The notes beneath the pieces are model-generated. The model saw nothing but the letters and a program-made list of their open reading frames with translations, had not been told where the DNA came from and did no database searches. A stretch of 64,000 nucleotides of DNA from Chitinophagales bacterium (lineage in GTDB: Bacteria > Bacteroidota > Bacteroidia > Chitinophagales > UBA2359), in assembly GCA_041392475.1 (NCBI GenBank), contig JAWKLZ010000001.1:3540962-3604961 (forward strand), given 5' to 3'. This document shows, in pieces, positions 1 to 9,213 of this stretch (the first letter of the stretch is position 1; each line of letters opens with the position of its first letter). A program made the translations under genes and the position numbers.

Positions 1-2
1 TC

Positions 3-893
3 AAATATGAATCTGAAAAAACAAACCCAACGATTCAATTGATTGGAGGGGACGAAAACTACCTAACAGTCAGTGGATATGACATTGAAGTAGGGCGCAA
101 TTTTTCGGAAATGGACGCAGGAAGCGGCAGAAGTGTTGTTTTGCTCGGAAACGATGTTGCCAAAAAATTGTTTAAAACAACAGAAAAGGCTGTGGATGAA
201 ATTGTGTCTGTAAACAACAGAAAATACAAGGTCGTAGGCGTATTGGCTCCAAAAGGTTCGAGCAGCATTTTTAGTAGCGACAATGTGGCAATTATACCAC
301 TGCTCAATGCAAGGGCAGTCTATGGATCAGATAGCAAAAGTTATGCAGTGACGATTTCGGTCAATGATACCTATGGTTTAGATGCAGCTGTTTCGGAAGC
401 AACTGGATTGATGCGAACGATTCGCAAACTTCGCTTCAATGAAGAAGACGATTTTGACATTTCCAAAAGCGATATGCTATCAAATATGTTGGTCGAACAA
501 TCGAGTTATGTTACCGCTGCTGCAACCATGATAGGATTCATCACCTTATTGGGAGGTGCTATTGGATTGATGAACATCATGTTGGTTTCGGTCACAGAGC
601 GTACCCGTGAAATTGGCATCAGCAAAGCCGTTGGCGCAAAACGCAGCACCATTCTTGCCCAGTTCCTCGTGGAAGCCATCACCATCTGCCAAATTGGTGG
701 ACTGTTGGGCATCGTTTTGGGCATTGCAGCAGGCAACGGAGTTTCGATGCTCTTAGGTGGACCGTTTATCATTCCGTGGAAATGGATCATTGGCGGGTTG
801 GTACTCTGTGTAATTGTCGGTTTGGTATCGGGCATCTATCCTGCAATGAAAGCATCGAAAGTAGATCCGATTGAATCGTTGAGGTATGAGTGA
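3..893 (+). CDS. ABC transporter permease, MacB/FtsX type (5' end outside window)
   Basis: This is the C-terminal part of an inner-membrane ABC permease of the MacB family, which couples ATP hydrolysis by a partner ATPase to export or lipoprotein/antibiotic efflux. The reading frame is open back to the first bases, so the start lies upstream of the window. About 150 residues of the periplasmic MacB core come first. Then comes an FtsX domain with three membrane segments and the hallmark loop 'SVTERTREIGISKAVGAKR'. The protein ends with the usual '(Y)PAMKASKVDPIESLRYE'-type tail. The ATPase partner is not visible. The family call is firm; the substrate is unknown. Confidence 0.9.
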   Translation, partial: KYESEKTNPTIQLIGGDENYLTVSGYDIEVGRNFSEMDAGSGRSVVLLGNDVAKKLFKTTEKAVDEIVSVNNRKYKVVGVLAPKGSSSIFSSDNVAIIPLLNARAVYGSDSKSYAVTISVNDTYGLDAAVSEATGLMRTIRKLRFNEEDDFDISKSDMLSNMLVEQSSYVTAAATMIGFITLLGGAIGLMNIMLVSVTERTREIGISKAVGAKRSTILAQFLVEAITICQIGGLLGIVLGIAAGNGVSMLLGGPFIIPWKWIIGGLVLCVIVGLVSGIYPAMKASKVDPIESLRYE

Positions 894-910
894 TAGTTGA
901 GCGATAGCGA

Positions 911-933
911 AATCCCGATTTTTCATCGGGATT
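911..933 (+). terminator. Hairpin after the ABC permease gene
   Basis: A perfect 9-bp inverted repeat (AATCCCGAT / ATCGGGATT, 911-919 and 925-933) with a 5-nt loop lies 17 bases after the permease stop. No clean T-run follows because the tandem repeat starts inside its 3' arm. A terminator role is inferred from position. Confidence 0.45.
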
Positions 934-1009
934 GAATGGTTGAATGGTTGAATGGTTGAATGGTTGAATGGTTGAATGGTTGAATGGTTGAATGGTTGAA
1001 TGGTTGAAT
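932..1009. repeat. 8-bp tandem repeat (TTGAATGG), about 9.75 copies
   Basis: Nine perfect consecutive TTGAATGG units followed by TTGAAT fill the gap between the ABC permease and the next gene. Copy number of such short perfect repeats often changes between strains by slippage. The unit length is not a multiple of three, but no gene runs through it. Confidence 0.95.
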
Positions 1010-1059
1010 TAAGAAAACTATTTACATCGCCCCACAGTTCCACAATAAAACAATAAAAA

Positions 1060-1911
1060 TTGAACACAATTTCTGCATATATACAAGGCTTGTTCAATAC
1101 CCTTTCTAAATTCAGAATTGTAGGGATACTCTATGGCTGCAATCTTTTATTTGGATTGGTGATTGCCTTGCCATTACACAGCGTATTGAAGGACAGTATC
1201 GGGCAATCCTTTGAAATTCAGAAAATAATCACGGGTTTTGACAACACCGTTTTTACAGATTTTATGAACGCACACGGTGATTTATTGCAGCCCTTATTGA
1301 GTCAATTTCAATGGTTGTCCGTTCTGTATATCCTCTTATTCGTTTTCCTCAATGGAGGAATTATCCATGTATTGACGGGAAAACCAAAATTTTGGGAAGG
1401 ATCTGCTCTGTATTTTTGGCGTTTCTTTAGGCTATCGCTGCTTTTTTTCTTGCTCCACCTCCTCACTGCCATGCTGGTTTTCGGCATTCTCTATTTTATT
1501 GTTTCTCATGGGTTTGACCTATTCAACAGCGAAATACCCATTTATTGGAGTATTGTATTCGCTATTGTTCTCTACCTATTTTTGGCAAGTATAGTCAGTG
1601 CTTTGTCGGATTACGCCAAAATCCGAATGGTGACACACGAAAGTCAATCCGCTATTCAAGCTATGCTACACGCTTTTGGTACGGTCTTCCGAAATTTTCG
1701 ACAAACTTATGGCTTGTACTTCTTCAATATTTGTATCATTGGATTACTCTATTTCCTCTATTGGACATTGCACTCCAACGTGTCAACGAGCAGTTTTTTT
1801 GTCATTGCCTTCATCATCTTTGTTCAACAAGTACTGATGCTGCTCAGACTGGGCGCAAAAGTGGTGAACCTATCTAGTGCATTGGAGGTGTATCGGTGGA
1901 TGAGGCGGTGA
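1060..1911 (+). CDS. Multi-pass membrane protein of unknown function
   Basis: A 283-residue protein with about five or six hydrophobic membrane-spanning stretches (roughly residues 20-40, 87-105, 125-150, 160-185, 215-235 and 240-265). The start is TTG at 1060 because an in-frame TAA lies just upstream (1054) and no ATG is nearby. A conserved-looking polar loop ('SDYAKIRMV') sits between segments, as in Bacteroidota integral membrane proteins of unknown role. It lies 166 bases after the permease gene, separated by a hairpin and a tandem repeat, so it may be transcribed alone. I do not recognise the family. Confidence 0.75.
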   Translation: MNTISAYIQGLFNTLSKFRIVGILYGCNLLFGLVIALPLHSVLKDSIGQSFEIQKIITGFDNTVFTDFMNAHGDLLQPLLSQFQWLSVLYILLFVFLNGGIIHVLTGKPKFWEGSALYFWRFFRLSLLFFLLHLLTAMLVFGILYFIVSHGFDLFNSEIPIYWSIVFAIVLYLFLASIVSALSDYAKIRMVTHESQSAIQAMLHAFGTVFRNFRQTYGLYFFNICIIGLLYFLYWTLHSNVSTSSFFVIAFIIFVQQVLMLLRLGAKVVNLSSALEVYRWMRR

Positions 1912-1977
1912 GCTTTGTTAAAGATTTTTGAGATAAATCCAATCTACAGATTAAAGAAAACCCACCTCCTTATTTGG

Positions 1978-2023
1978 ATAGCTCGCTGAAACGATGTACT
2001 TTGATGCTTTATCAGCGAGCTAT
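1978..2023 (+). promoter_or_regulatory. 12-bp perfect inverted repeat before the ATPase gene
   Basis: ATAGCTCGCTGA (1978-1989) is repeated as its reverse complement at 2012-2023 with a 22-nt loop, ending 10 bases before the ATPase ATG. It could fold in the leader RNA or act as an operator. It is too close to the start codon to be a terminator for an upstream gene without also affecting translation here. Confidence 0.5.
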
Positions 2024-2033
2024 AAATAAAAAT

Positions 2034-3467
2034 ATGAAAGAACAACTGATTGGAAGGCAAAAAGAGCAAGAGCAACTTCAGAAAGCATGGACTTCAAAAC
2101 GGGCAGAAATGGTGGCAGTCATTGGTCGCCGTAGGGTTGGAAAAACCTTTTTGGTACGCTCTTTTTTTGACTATACTTTTGACTTTGAAATAACTGGGAT
2201 TCAAGATGCACCGCAAAAGGAACAGTTGAAAAACTTCAAAATTCAATTGGAGAAGGTAAGTATCACCACTTCACCCACAACCCAACCCAAAGATTGGCTA
2301 GATGCTTTTGTCTTATTGATTCGACATTTAGAATCATTGGAGGAAGATAAAAGAAAAGTTGTTTTTTTGGACGAACTCCCGTGGTTAGCAACCAATAAGT
2401 CGGGGTTTCTAAGAGCCTTGGGGTATTTTTGGAATAGTTGGGCAGACCGACAAAACATCGTCTTGATTATCTGCGGTTCAGCAGCTTCATGGATGATTCA
2501 AAAAGTAGTCAATAACAAGGGAGGCTTACACAACCGCATCACGAAACGCATTTTCTTGAAACCCTTTGATTTACCTGAAACAGAGGCATTCTTAAAGGCC
2601 AGAGAGGTATTTTTGGACAGGTATCAAATTCTCCAATTGTACATGGCGATGGGAGGAATTCCACATTATTTGAGTGAGATTGAAGCGGGCTTGAGTGCAA
2701 CCCAAAACATTGACCAAATCTGCTTTTCAGATGCAGGAATTTTGCACGATGAATTTTCGAGATTATACCCTGCTTTATTCGAAAATGCGGACAACCACAT
2801 TGCTGTCATTCGGGCTTTGGCTCAAAAAAATAGCGGACTGACTCGACAAGAATTGATCCAACATACCCCCCTTTCGGATGGAGGAGGATTGAGCAAGGTT
2901 TTGGAGGAATTGACAGCTTCGGGATTTATTTCCAAATATTATCCCTTTGGTAGGAAAAAACGCAAATTGCTCTATCGTTTGACTGATGAATATTCCTTAT
3001 TTTACCTTTACTTTATTGAAAACAAAGTACATGAGGAGGAAAATATATGGCAAAAAATGAGTCAAACGCAATCTTGGAAAACATGGTCAGGCTATGCCTA
3101 CGAAAATATCTGCTTAAAGCATGTTCCTCAAATAAAGAAAAGTATTGGTATTTCAGGTATTTATTCGGAATCTGCTGCTTTCTACCAAAAGGCAACAGAA
3201 AATGCAGAAGGCGCACAAATTGACTTGGTGATTGATAGAAATGACCATGTTATCAATCTCTTTGAAATTAAATTTTACAAGGAAGAATTTACACTCACCA
3301 AAGAGTATGCCTCAAAATTGCGAAAGAAAATGGGTGTTTTTCAACAAGTCACTAAAACTAAAAAACAGCTTTTCTATATGATGGTTACGACTTTTGGATT
3401 GAAGAAAAACCAACATAGCATCGGACTAATTACAAAAGACTTGACTTTGGATGATTTGTTTGAATAG
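2034..3467 (+). CDS. AAA-type ATPase with C-terminal DUF234 (PD-(D/E)xK-like) domain
   Basis: A 477-residue ATPase of the archaeal-type/DUF234 family. The Walker A motif GRRRVGKT is at residues 31-38 and the Walker B motif is 'VVFLDELPW'. A winged-helix-like middle follows, then a C-terminal region with 'IDLVI...FEIKF', which resembles the D...ExK core of PD-(D/E)xK nucleases. The ATG at 2034 is preferred over an upstream in-frame TTG (1974) because the latter would run through the inverted repeat. Family members are common in variable regions of Bacteroidota and archaea, and their role is not established. A decayed C-terminal piece of a related gene is present at 47.4 kb. Confidence 0.85.
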   Translation: MKEQLIGRQKEQEQLQKAWTSKRAEMVAVIGRRRVGKTFLVRSFFDYTFDFEITGIQDAPQKEQLKNFKIQLEKVSITTSPTTQPKDWLDAFVLLIRHLESLEEDKRKVVFLDELPWLATNKSGFLRALGYFWNSWADRQNIVLIICGSAASWMIQKVVNNKGGLHNRITKRIFLKPFDLPETEAFLKAREVFLDRYQILQLYMAMGGIPHYLSEIEAGLSATQNIDQICFSDAGILHDEFSRLYPALFENADNHIAVIRALAQKNSGLTRQELIQHTPLSDGGGLSKVLEELTASGFISKYYPFGRKKRKLLYRLTDEYSLFYLYFIENKVHEEENIWQKMSQTQSWKTWSGYAYENICLKHVPQIKKSIGISGIYSESAAFYQKATENAEGAQIDLVIDRNDHVINLFEIKFYKEEFTLTKEYASKLRKKMGVFQQVTKTKKQLFYMMVTTFGLKKNQHSIGLITKDLTLDDLFE

Positions 3468-3541
3468 GCATTTAAAATCTTGAACAAAACTATGTTCCTT
3501 CATTTTCACTTCAATCCTCATTTTTATTTTGATTAGTTCAG

Positions 3542-3549
3542 TATCTTTG
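3542..3549 (+). promoter_or_regulatory. Promoter -7 box (TATCTTTG) for lpdA
   Basis: The octamer fits the Bacteroidota -7 consensus TAnnTTTG and lies 39 bases before the lpdA ATG. I see no well-spaced TTG -33 element, so this is a partial match. Confidence 0.5.
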
Positions 3550-3588
3550 CAGCCTTTTTGAAGCAAAACACAAAACGCAAATAAAAAT

Positions 3589-4989
3589 ATGGCAAATTCT
3601 TTTGACTTAATCGTTGTAGGAAGTGGACCTGGCGGATATGTAGCAGCCATTCGTGCGAGCCAATTGGGGCTAAACACCGCAATCGTAGAAAGGGAATCCT
3701 TGGGAGGTATTTGTTTGAACTGGGGGTGCATCCCCACCAAAGCCCTATTGAAGAGTGCACAGGTTTTTGAATACCTTCAACATGCCGAAACGTATGGAAT
3801 CAGTGTGGGAGAAGCCACAGCAGACTTCGACAAAATGATTGAAAGAAGCCGAGGTGTAGCGGGTGACATGAGCAAAGGAGTGAGTTTTTTGATGAAAAAA
3901 AACAAAATCACTGTCCTCAATGGTGATGGTAAATTAATAGCTGCCAACAAAGTAGCGGTAAAAGATGCAGATGGCAAAACCACTGAATACACCGCTTCAA
4001 ACATCATATTGGCAACAGGCGCACGTTCTCGTCAATTGCCTTCACTGCCTCAAGATGGCAAAAAAATCATTGGCTACCGAGAGGCAATGAGTTTGCCCAA
4101 ACAGCCCAAAAGTATGGTTATTGTAGGTGCAGGAGCCATTGGAGTAGAATTTGCCTACTTCTACAATGCGATTGGTACGGAGGTAACACTGGTCGAATAC
4201 TTGCCCCGCATCGTACCTGTTGAAGACGAAGATGTGTCCAAAGAATTGACCCGAAACTTCAAAAAACAAGGCATCAAAGTACTTGCCAATACTTCTGCAA
4301 ATAAAGTCGACACAAGTGTAGAAAACTGCAAAGTTACTTTGGTGGACAATAAAAAAGGTACTGAAACGGTCATCGAGTGTGATGTAGTGCTTTCGGCAGT
4401 CGGTCAGGCTTCCAATATCCAAAACATTGGATTGGAAGAACTGGGCATCAAAATAGACAGAGATCGGGTGTTGGTAGATGAATTTTACCAAACCAATGTG
4501 AAAGGAGTCTATGCCATTGGCGACATCGTTCCTGGCCCTGCTTTAGCGCACGTTGCTTCTGCTGAGGGAATTATCTGCGTTGAAAAAATTGCAGGACACC
4601 ATCCCGAACCTTTGGATTACCACAACATTCCTGGCTGTACCTATTGCAGTCCCGAAATCGCATCTGTAGGTTACACCGAAGAAAAAGCAAAGGAAGCAGG
4701 TTTTGAAGTGAAAGTGGGTAAATTTCCTTTTACTGCATCTGGCAAAGCCAAAGCTGCGGGTCATCCTCAAGGTTTTGTGAAGGTGATTTTTGATGCCAAA
4801 TATGGTGAATTTTTGGGCGCACACATGATTGGCGCAAATGTGACGGAAATGATTGCAGAAGTAGTTGTAGCCCGAAAATTGGAAACGACTGGCCACGAAA
4901 TCATTAAATCGGTTCACCCCCACCCTACCATGAGTGAGGCATTGATGGAAGCAGCAGCGGCGGCTTATGGCGAGGTAATTCACCTGTAA
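3589..4989 (+). CDS. lpdA: Dihydrolipoyl dehydrogenase (E3)
   Basis: This FAD enzyme reoxidises dihydrolipoamide to lipoamide with NAD+. It is the shared E3 subunit of pyruvate, 2-oxoglutarate and branched-chain 2-oxoacid dehydrogenases and the glycine cleavage system. The 466-residue length is standard. The FAD-binding GSGPGG is at residues 11-16, the redox pair C42/C47 sits in 'GGICLNWGCIPTK', a second Rossmann motif (VGAGAIGVEFA) binds NAD, and the C-terminal HPHPTMSE (443-450) gives the catalytic His/Glu dyad. No E1 or E2 gene is adjacent, so it is probably a stand-alone transcription unit with its own promoter. Confidence 0.97.
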   Translation: MANSFDLIVVGSGPGGYVAAIRASQLGLNTAIVERESLGGICLNWGCIPTKALLKSAQVFEYLQHAETYGISVGEATADFDKMIERSRGVAGDMSKGVSFLMKKNKITVLNGDGKLIAANKVAVKDADGKTTEYTASNIILATGARSRQLPSLPQDGKKIIGYREAMSLPKQPKSMVIVGAGAIGVEFAYFYNAIGTEVTLVEYLPRIVPVEDEDVSKELTRNFKKQGIKVLANTSANKVDTSVENCKVTLVDNKKGTETVIECDVVLSAVGQASNIQNIGLEELGIKIDRDRVLVDEFYQTNVKGVYAIGDIVPGPALAHVASAEGIICVEKIAGHHPEPLDYHNIPGCTYCSPEIASVGYTEEKAKEAGFEVKVGKFPFTASGKAKAAGHPQGFVKVIFDAKYGEFLGAHMIGANVTEMIAEVVVARKLETTGHEIIKSVHPHPTMSEALMEAAAAAYGEVIHL

Positions 4990-5092
4990 TAAAAATTCAA
5001 GTTCAAATGCAAATTCAAGGAGTGACTTGGGTTCAATAGTTCGTGGTAAAACTACGTATAATCTATGCGTGTAATTTTTCAAAGAAAGGTAC

Positions 5093-6468
5093 AGCCATTC
5101 TCGGTTTACAAAACTATGACACAAAATTACTCTAAAGGCGGAATGTCAAGTTGTTTTTCTTCAACAATAAATTTGTAAATCGCCTCCATAGACACAACTG
5201 GCACTAAATAAAAGATAGCTCTAACTTTTTCCCACAAACTTGCAAAGGAAGAACATTTGCTTTTTGCTTTCTGAAAAAAGATGTCTAAATGCTGAACTAT
5301 TTGGTCGACAAAAAAAGCTAAAAAAGTCAGTAAGGCAAAGTTAGTAGCCAAATATTTGTGTCCATGACCATAGTTGTGTTCTAAATGATAACCTTGGTTT
5401 TTAAGCGTATTAAAAACCTCATTTTCAATCTTCCATCTGGCTCTTGCAACTGCCACTAACTCGGCAAGATTCTTTTTATCAATAGGTAAGTCTGTAATCC
5501 AACTTCCTCTAAATACTATTTCATTGGTTTTATTATCTACTTGCTCATACTCAAAATAGTTAGTTTTTATGTCTGTATGTGAACCATTGAGTATCAAATC
5601 AGAGGTAAAATAAGCGGTACAGGTTTTACCATTTTTCTGCCAAGTAAGAGATTGAAGCTCTTCTTTTTGCCTAAGTTTTGCTACTTGTAGTTGTACGAAA
5701 TTTTGCCCTTTACAGACAATAATATTGCTCATATTTGCATCTTGTAAGCATTTAATATGAGGTCCTGTGTCATATAAAGCATCAAAAACTCCTATTAACT
5801 TTTCTTTCGAAAGTAAGGCTCAAACCTTGGGAATGAGCCGTTTAGCTGCATTTTGCTCACAATCATTCTTTTCACAACCATCTTGTTGAACTATTGCCTC
5901 ACAAGCAATAGAGAATACTGTAGCCTCATCAGGGTGTACGGCTGCTGATCCAAGAAGTTGATGGTAATACTGTTGTTTCCCATTTTCCATAGTCTTTACC
6001 AAACAATAAGGACATCTTTGTGCGTTGGAACAAAAATGTCCTGTTCCGTCAAAATTCACAGCTGTATAACACCCTAAAACATGCCGTTTTTTGAATACAT
6101 TTTTTTCTCGTAAAATATTTATAGGTACTTTGAAGATAGATTCAATATCGGAAGGCGATACGCCGTCTAAGCCTCCTCGAAAAGCAGTATCTCCTGGTAA
6201 TTTTTCAATACCATAGACCCGTTTGAGGTTCTCCCTACGTACAGGATATAAATCTCGAAAGCGAGATAAGGAAGAATCTTTCAACGAAAACATGGCATAG
6301 CCTATACTCAATAAATCTTCTAATTCATAACTGATATTATGGGAACGATGGTCTTCTATTTCTGCAAATTTTTCTCGTAACTTTGATATTATTTTATCCA
6401 TCATCTATATAAAATAAACATTTTTTCGTATATTATCATATTTATTTTATTCTAAACCGAGAATAGCT
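5093..6468 (-). mobile_element. Insertion sequence with decayed DDE transposase
   Basis: The element spans imperfect terminal inverted repeats: AGCCATTCTCGGTTTA (5093-5108) and TAAACCGAGAATAGCT (6453-6468), 15 of 16 positions matching. It contains one interrupted transposase gene on the minus strand. Total length is about 1.38 kb. It sits between lpdA and the terminator of the atp operon, so it does not disrupt either. Target duplication could not be defined; the true ends may extend a few bases further. Confidence 0.75.
5127..6404 (-). pseudogene. IS4-like DDE transposase, interrupted by an in-frame TGA
   Basis: The reading frame runs 425 codons from ATG at 6404 to the stop at 5127. One internal TGA (5820-5822) follows '...AAKRLIPKV'. 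After it the same frame continues without break through 'ALLSKEKLIGVFDALYDTG' into the C-terminal half, so this is a nonsense change, not a frameshift; CGA to TGA is the simplest origin. Candidate catalytic acids are D in 'NFDGTGHF', D in 'GVFDALYD' and E in 'RWKIENEVF'. A cysteine group (CPYC and neighbours) lies in the middle. IS4-superfamily assignment is by these motifs only. The protein is presumably inactive unless the stop is read through. Confidence 0.85.
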
Positions 6469-6515
6469 GAATTTTCTATTGAGACCGCCTAAAGTTGTGT
6501 TTTTCAAAAAACAAA

Positions 6516-6553
6516 AAAACGCCTTCAAGTAGAAATCTACTTGAAGGCGTTTT
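6516..6553. terminator. Bidirectional intrinsic terminator between atpG and the IS
   Basis: An 18-bp perfect inverted repeat (6516-6533 / 6536-6553, core ACGCCTTCAAGTAGA) is flanked by A and T runs on both sides. It ends the minus-strand atp operon 59 bases after the atpG stop. Confidence 0.9.
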
Positions 6554-6611
6554 ATATCTTGTCAATAAGTAACTGTCATTAGCTACTTATATTGATTTAT
6601 CTATCTTAATT

Positions 6612-7517
6612 TTATTCGCCCTGCAATGCTGCCGCACCACTAACAATCTCTACAATCTGCGTTGTAATTGCAGCCTGTCTTGCACGATTGTATTTAACGG
6701 TTAAATCTTTGATGAGTTCTTCTGCATTTTCGGTTGCATTGTCCATTGCAGTCATCCTAGCACCATGTTCACTCGCATTATTTTCCAGAAGATAGCGGTA
6801 AAATTGGGTTTTTAAAATCTTAGGAGCCAATTCTTCAATCAATTTTTCCTTATTAGGCTCAAAAGCAAAATCAGGTTTTATCTTTTTCTCCTCCTCTTGA
6901 CCAGTAGTTTCTGCTTCCAGTTTTTGGATAGGTAGAAACTGCTCCATAGCAGGTATTTGTACCATCTGATTTTTGAAACGGTGGTAAGCAACCTCTACTG
7001 TATCGTATTCTTTATTGACAAAAGCATTCATCACATATTCAGCAACCTCCGACACATTATCAAAATTCAAATCAGCAAAAATATTAATATGTTCTTTGAT
7101 GTGGTTAACTTGATTGTTCTTTTTGAAAAGCTCAAAACCTTTTTTACCCATATACAATATGCTTACATTCCCTGCTGCAAATTGCTGAGGATATTTTTCT
7201 TCGATTGATTCTGTCACCAACTTTCCAGCATTGTTATTGAAAGGACCACAAAGTCCTCTATCTGAAGTCAATATTACAAACAATACTTTGGCTACTGGGC
7301 GTTGCTTGGCATATTCAATATTTACATCCCCTTCCGCTGCTTCTGCAATATTTGCCAATATTTCGTTCAACTTGAGTGCATAAGGGCGCATTTTGATAAT
7401 GCGGTCTTGCGCTCTTCTCAATTTTGAAGCAGACACCAATTTCATCGCTTTTGTAATCTGTTGGGTTGTACCCACAGATTTAATTCGCGTTTTTATCTCT
7501 TTTAATTGTCCAGACAT
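6612..7517 (-). CDS. atpG: ATP synthase F1 gamma subunit
   Basis: The central rotor shaft of F-type ATP synthase, which couples c-ring rotation to catalysis in the alpha3beta3 head. The 301-residue protein begins 'MSGQLKEIKTRIKSVGTTQQ' and continues 'ITKAMKLVSASKLRRAQ', the classic N-terminal helix. It ends with the second coiled-coil helix ('NATENAEELI..YNRARQAAITTQIVEIVSGAAAL'). It is the last gene of the minus-strand operon and is followed by a strong terminator. A charged insert around residues 195-215 (EAETTGQEEEKK) is longer than in E. coli. Confidence 0.97.
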   Translation of the reverse strand: MSGQLKEIKTRIKSVGTTQQITKAMKLVSASKLRRAQDRIIKMRPYALKLNEILANIAEAAEGDVNIEYAKQRPVAKVLFVILTSDRGLCGPFNNNAGKLVTESIEEKYPQQFAAGNVSILYMGKKGFELFKKNNQVNHIKEHINIFADLNFDNVSEVAEYVMNAFVNKEYDTVEVAYHRFKNQMVQIPAMEQFLPIQKLEAETTGQEEEKKIKPDFAFEPNKEKLIEELAPKILKTQFYRYLLENNASEHGARMTAMDNATENAEELIKDLTVKYNRARQAAITTQIVEIVSGAAALQGE

Positions 7518-7605
7518 ATATTGGAAAATTCAAATTCTACAAAAAATAATGAATGGTAAATTTTGACTATTGTTTCTATCAAAATTCACCATTCAAAATT
7601 CAAAA

Positions 7606-9192
7606 TTATTTAGAATATCTCGCTGCAGTCTCAGATGCTACTTCTCTCAAAGTTTTCTCAATCTCAGGTGTTAATGCACCTTTTTTCTCACCCAATTTCT
7701 TCAAGACATCAGGAAATCTTTTTTCGAGACTCAACAAATAGTCAGTTTCAAAGTCCCGTACTTTATCAACAGGTACAGTTCTAAGTAAGTTTTTAGTACC
7801 CGCATATACACTTGCGATTTGCTTTGCAACAGATAAAGGTGAATATTGAGGTTGTTTCAACAATTCCACGTTTCTTGCACCTTTGTCCAAAACCGCTTTT
7901 GTAGCAGCATCCAAATCGGAACCAAATTTAGAGAAAGCTTCCAATTCCCTAAACTGTGCTTGATCCAACTTCAATGTACCCGATACTTTTTTCATAGTTT
8001 TGATCTGAGCATTCCCCCCCACACGAGATACTGAAATACCTACGTCAATTGCAGGACGAATACCAGAGTTGAACAAGTCAGTAGTCAAGAAAATTTGTCC
8101 GTCGGTAATAGAAATAACGTTGGTTGGAATATAGGCAGAAACGTCACCTGCTTGCGTCTCGATGATTGGCAGTGCGGTCAAAGAACCACCACCTTTCACG
8201 ATGCCCTTCAAACTCTCAGGCAAATCGTTCATATCTTTGGCAATCTTGTCACTGTTTACCACTTTTGCAGCTCTTTCTAACAAACGAGAGTGCAAGTAGA
8301 ATACATCTCCAGGATATGCCTCACGACCAGGAGGACGACGAAGCAACAAAGATACCTCACGGTAAGAAACTGCTTGTTTAGACAAGTCATCATATACAAT
8401 CAGAGCAGGACGGCCTGTATCACGGAAAAACTCTCCAATAGCACAACCTGAAAGTGGTGCATAGAATTGAAGAGGTGCAGGATCGGATGCGGATGCATTC
8501 ACAATCACTGTATAAGGCATTGCACCATTTTCTTCCAAAGTACGTGCAATCAAAGCAACTGTTGAAGCTTTTTGACCTGTTGCTACATAAATACAGTAAA
8601 CAGGCTCACCTCTTTCGTAAAACTCTTTTTGATTGATAATCGTATCAATCGCAATCGCTGTTTTACCAGTTTGACGGTCACCGATAATCAACTCACGCTG
8701 ACCTCTACCAATCGGAATCATCGCATCAATCGCTTTGACTCCTGTTTGTAATGGTTCGGTTACAGGCTCACGAAAAATTACCCCAGGAGCTTTTCGCTCC
8801 AATGGCATAGAATACCGTTTACCCGTGATTGGCCCTTTACCATCAATAGGTTCTCCAAGTGGGTCAATTACTCTTCCCAACATACCCTCGCCTACATCGA
8901 TAGAAGCGATTTGTCCTGTTCGTCGAGCGATAGATCCTTCTCGGATACCTTCCGATGATCCCATTAATACTACCCCAACATTGTCTTCCTCGAGGTTTAA
9001 TACCACTGCCTTTGTACCATTATCAAATTCTACCAATTCACCAGCACGAACTTTGGTCAAACCATAGATACGTGCAATTCCGTCACCTACCTGCAATACC
9101 GTACCTACCTCTTCGAGGTCAGTTTGCGATCTGAAACTAGATAATTCTTGTCGTAAAATAGCAGATATTTCTTCAGGTCTTACTTCAACCAT
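7606..9192 (-). CDS. atpA: ATP synthase F1 alpha subunit
   Basis: The non-catalytic nucleotide-binding subunit of the F1 head. The 528-residue length fits the family. Walker A GDRQTGKT is at residues 171-178, with 'ALIVYDDLSKQA' for Walker B and the arginine-finger signature 'ISVSRVGGNAQ'. It lies between atpH (21-base gap) and atpG. The partner beta subunit gene (atpD), needed for catalysis, is not in this window; in Bacteroidota atpD and atpC usually lie at a separate place. Confidence 0.98.
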   Translation of the reverse strand: MVEVRPEEISAILRQELSSFRSQTDLEEVGTVLQVGDGIARIYGLTKVRAGELVEFDNGTKAVVLNLEEDNVGVVLMGSSEGIREGSIARRTGQIASIDVGEGMLGRVIDPLGEPIDGKGPITGKRYSMPLERKAPGVIFREPVTEPLQTGVKAIDAMIPIGRGQRELIIGDRQTGKTAIAIDTIINQKEFYERGEPVYCIYVATGQKASTVALIARTLEENGAMPYTVIVNASASDPAPLQFYAPLSGCAIGEFFRDTGRPALIVYDDLSKQAVSYREVSLLLRRPPGREAYPGDVFYLHSRLLERAAKVVNSDKIAKDMNDLPESLKGIVKGGGSLTALPIIETQAGDVSAYIPTNVISITDGQIFLTTDLFNSGIRPAIDVGISVSRVGGNAQIKTMKKVSGTLKLDQAQFRELEAFSKFGSDLDAATKAVLDKGARNVELLKQPQYSPLSVAKQIASVYAGTKNLLRTVPVDKVRDFETDYLLSLEKRFPDVLKKLGEKKGALTPEIEKTLREVASETAARYSK

Positions 9193-9213
9193 AGGACTAA
9201 AAGATTACTTATG

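Noticed and set aside
5732..5822. Frameshift in the IS transposase
   Set aside because: Both halves are in the same frame; the break is one in-frame TGA.
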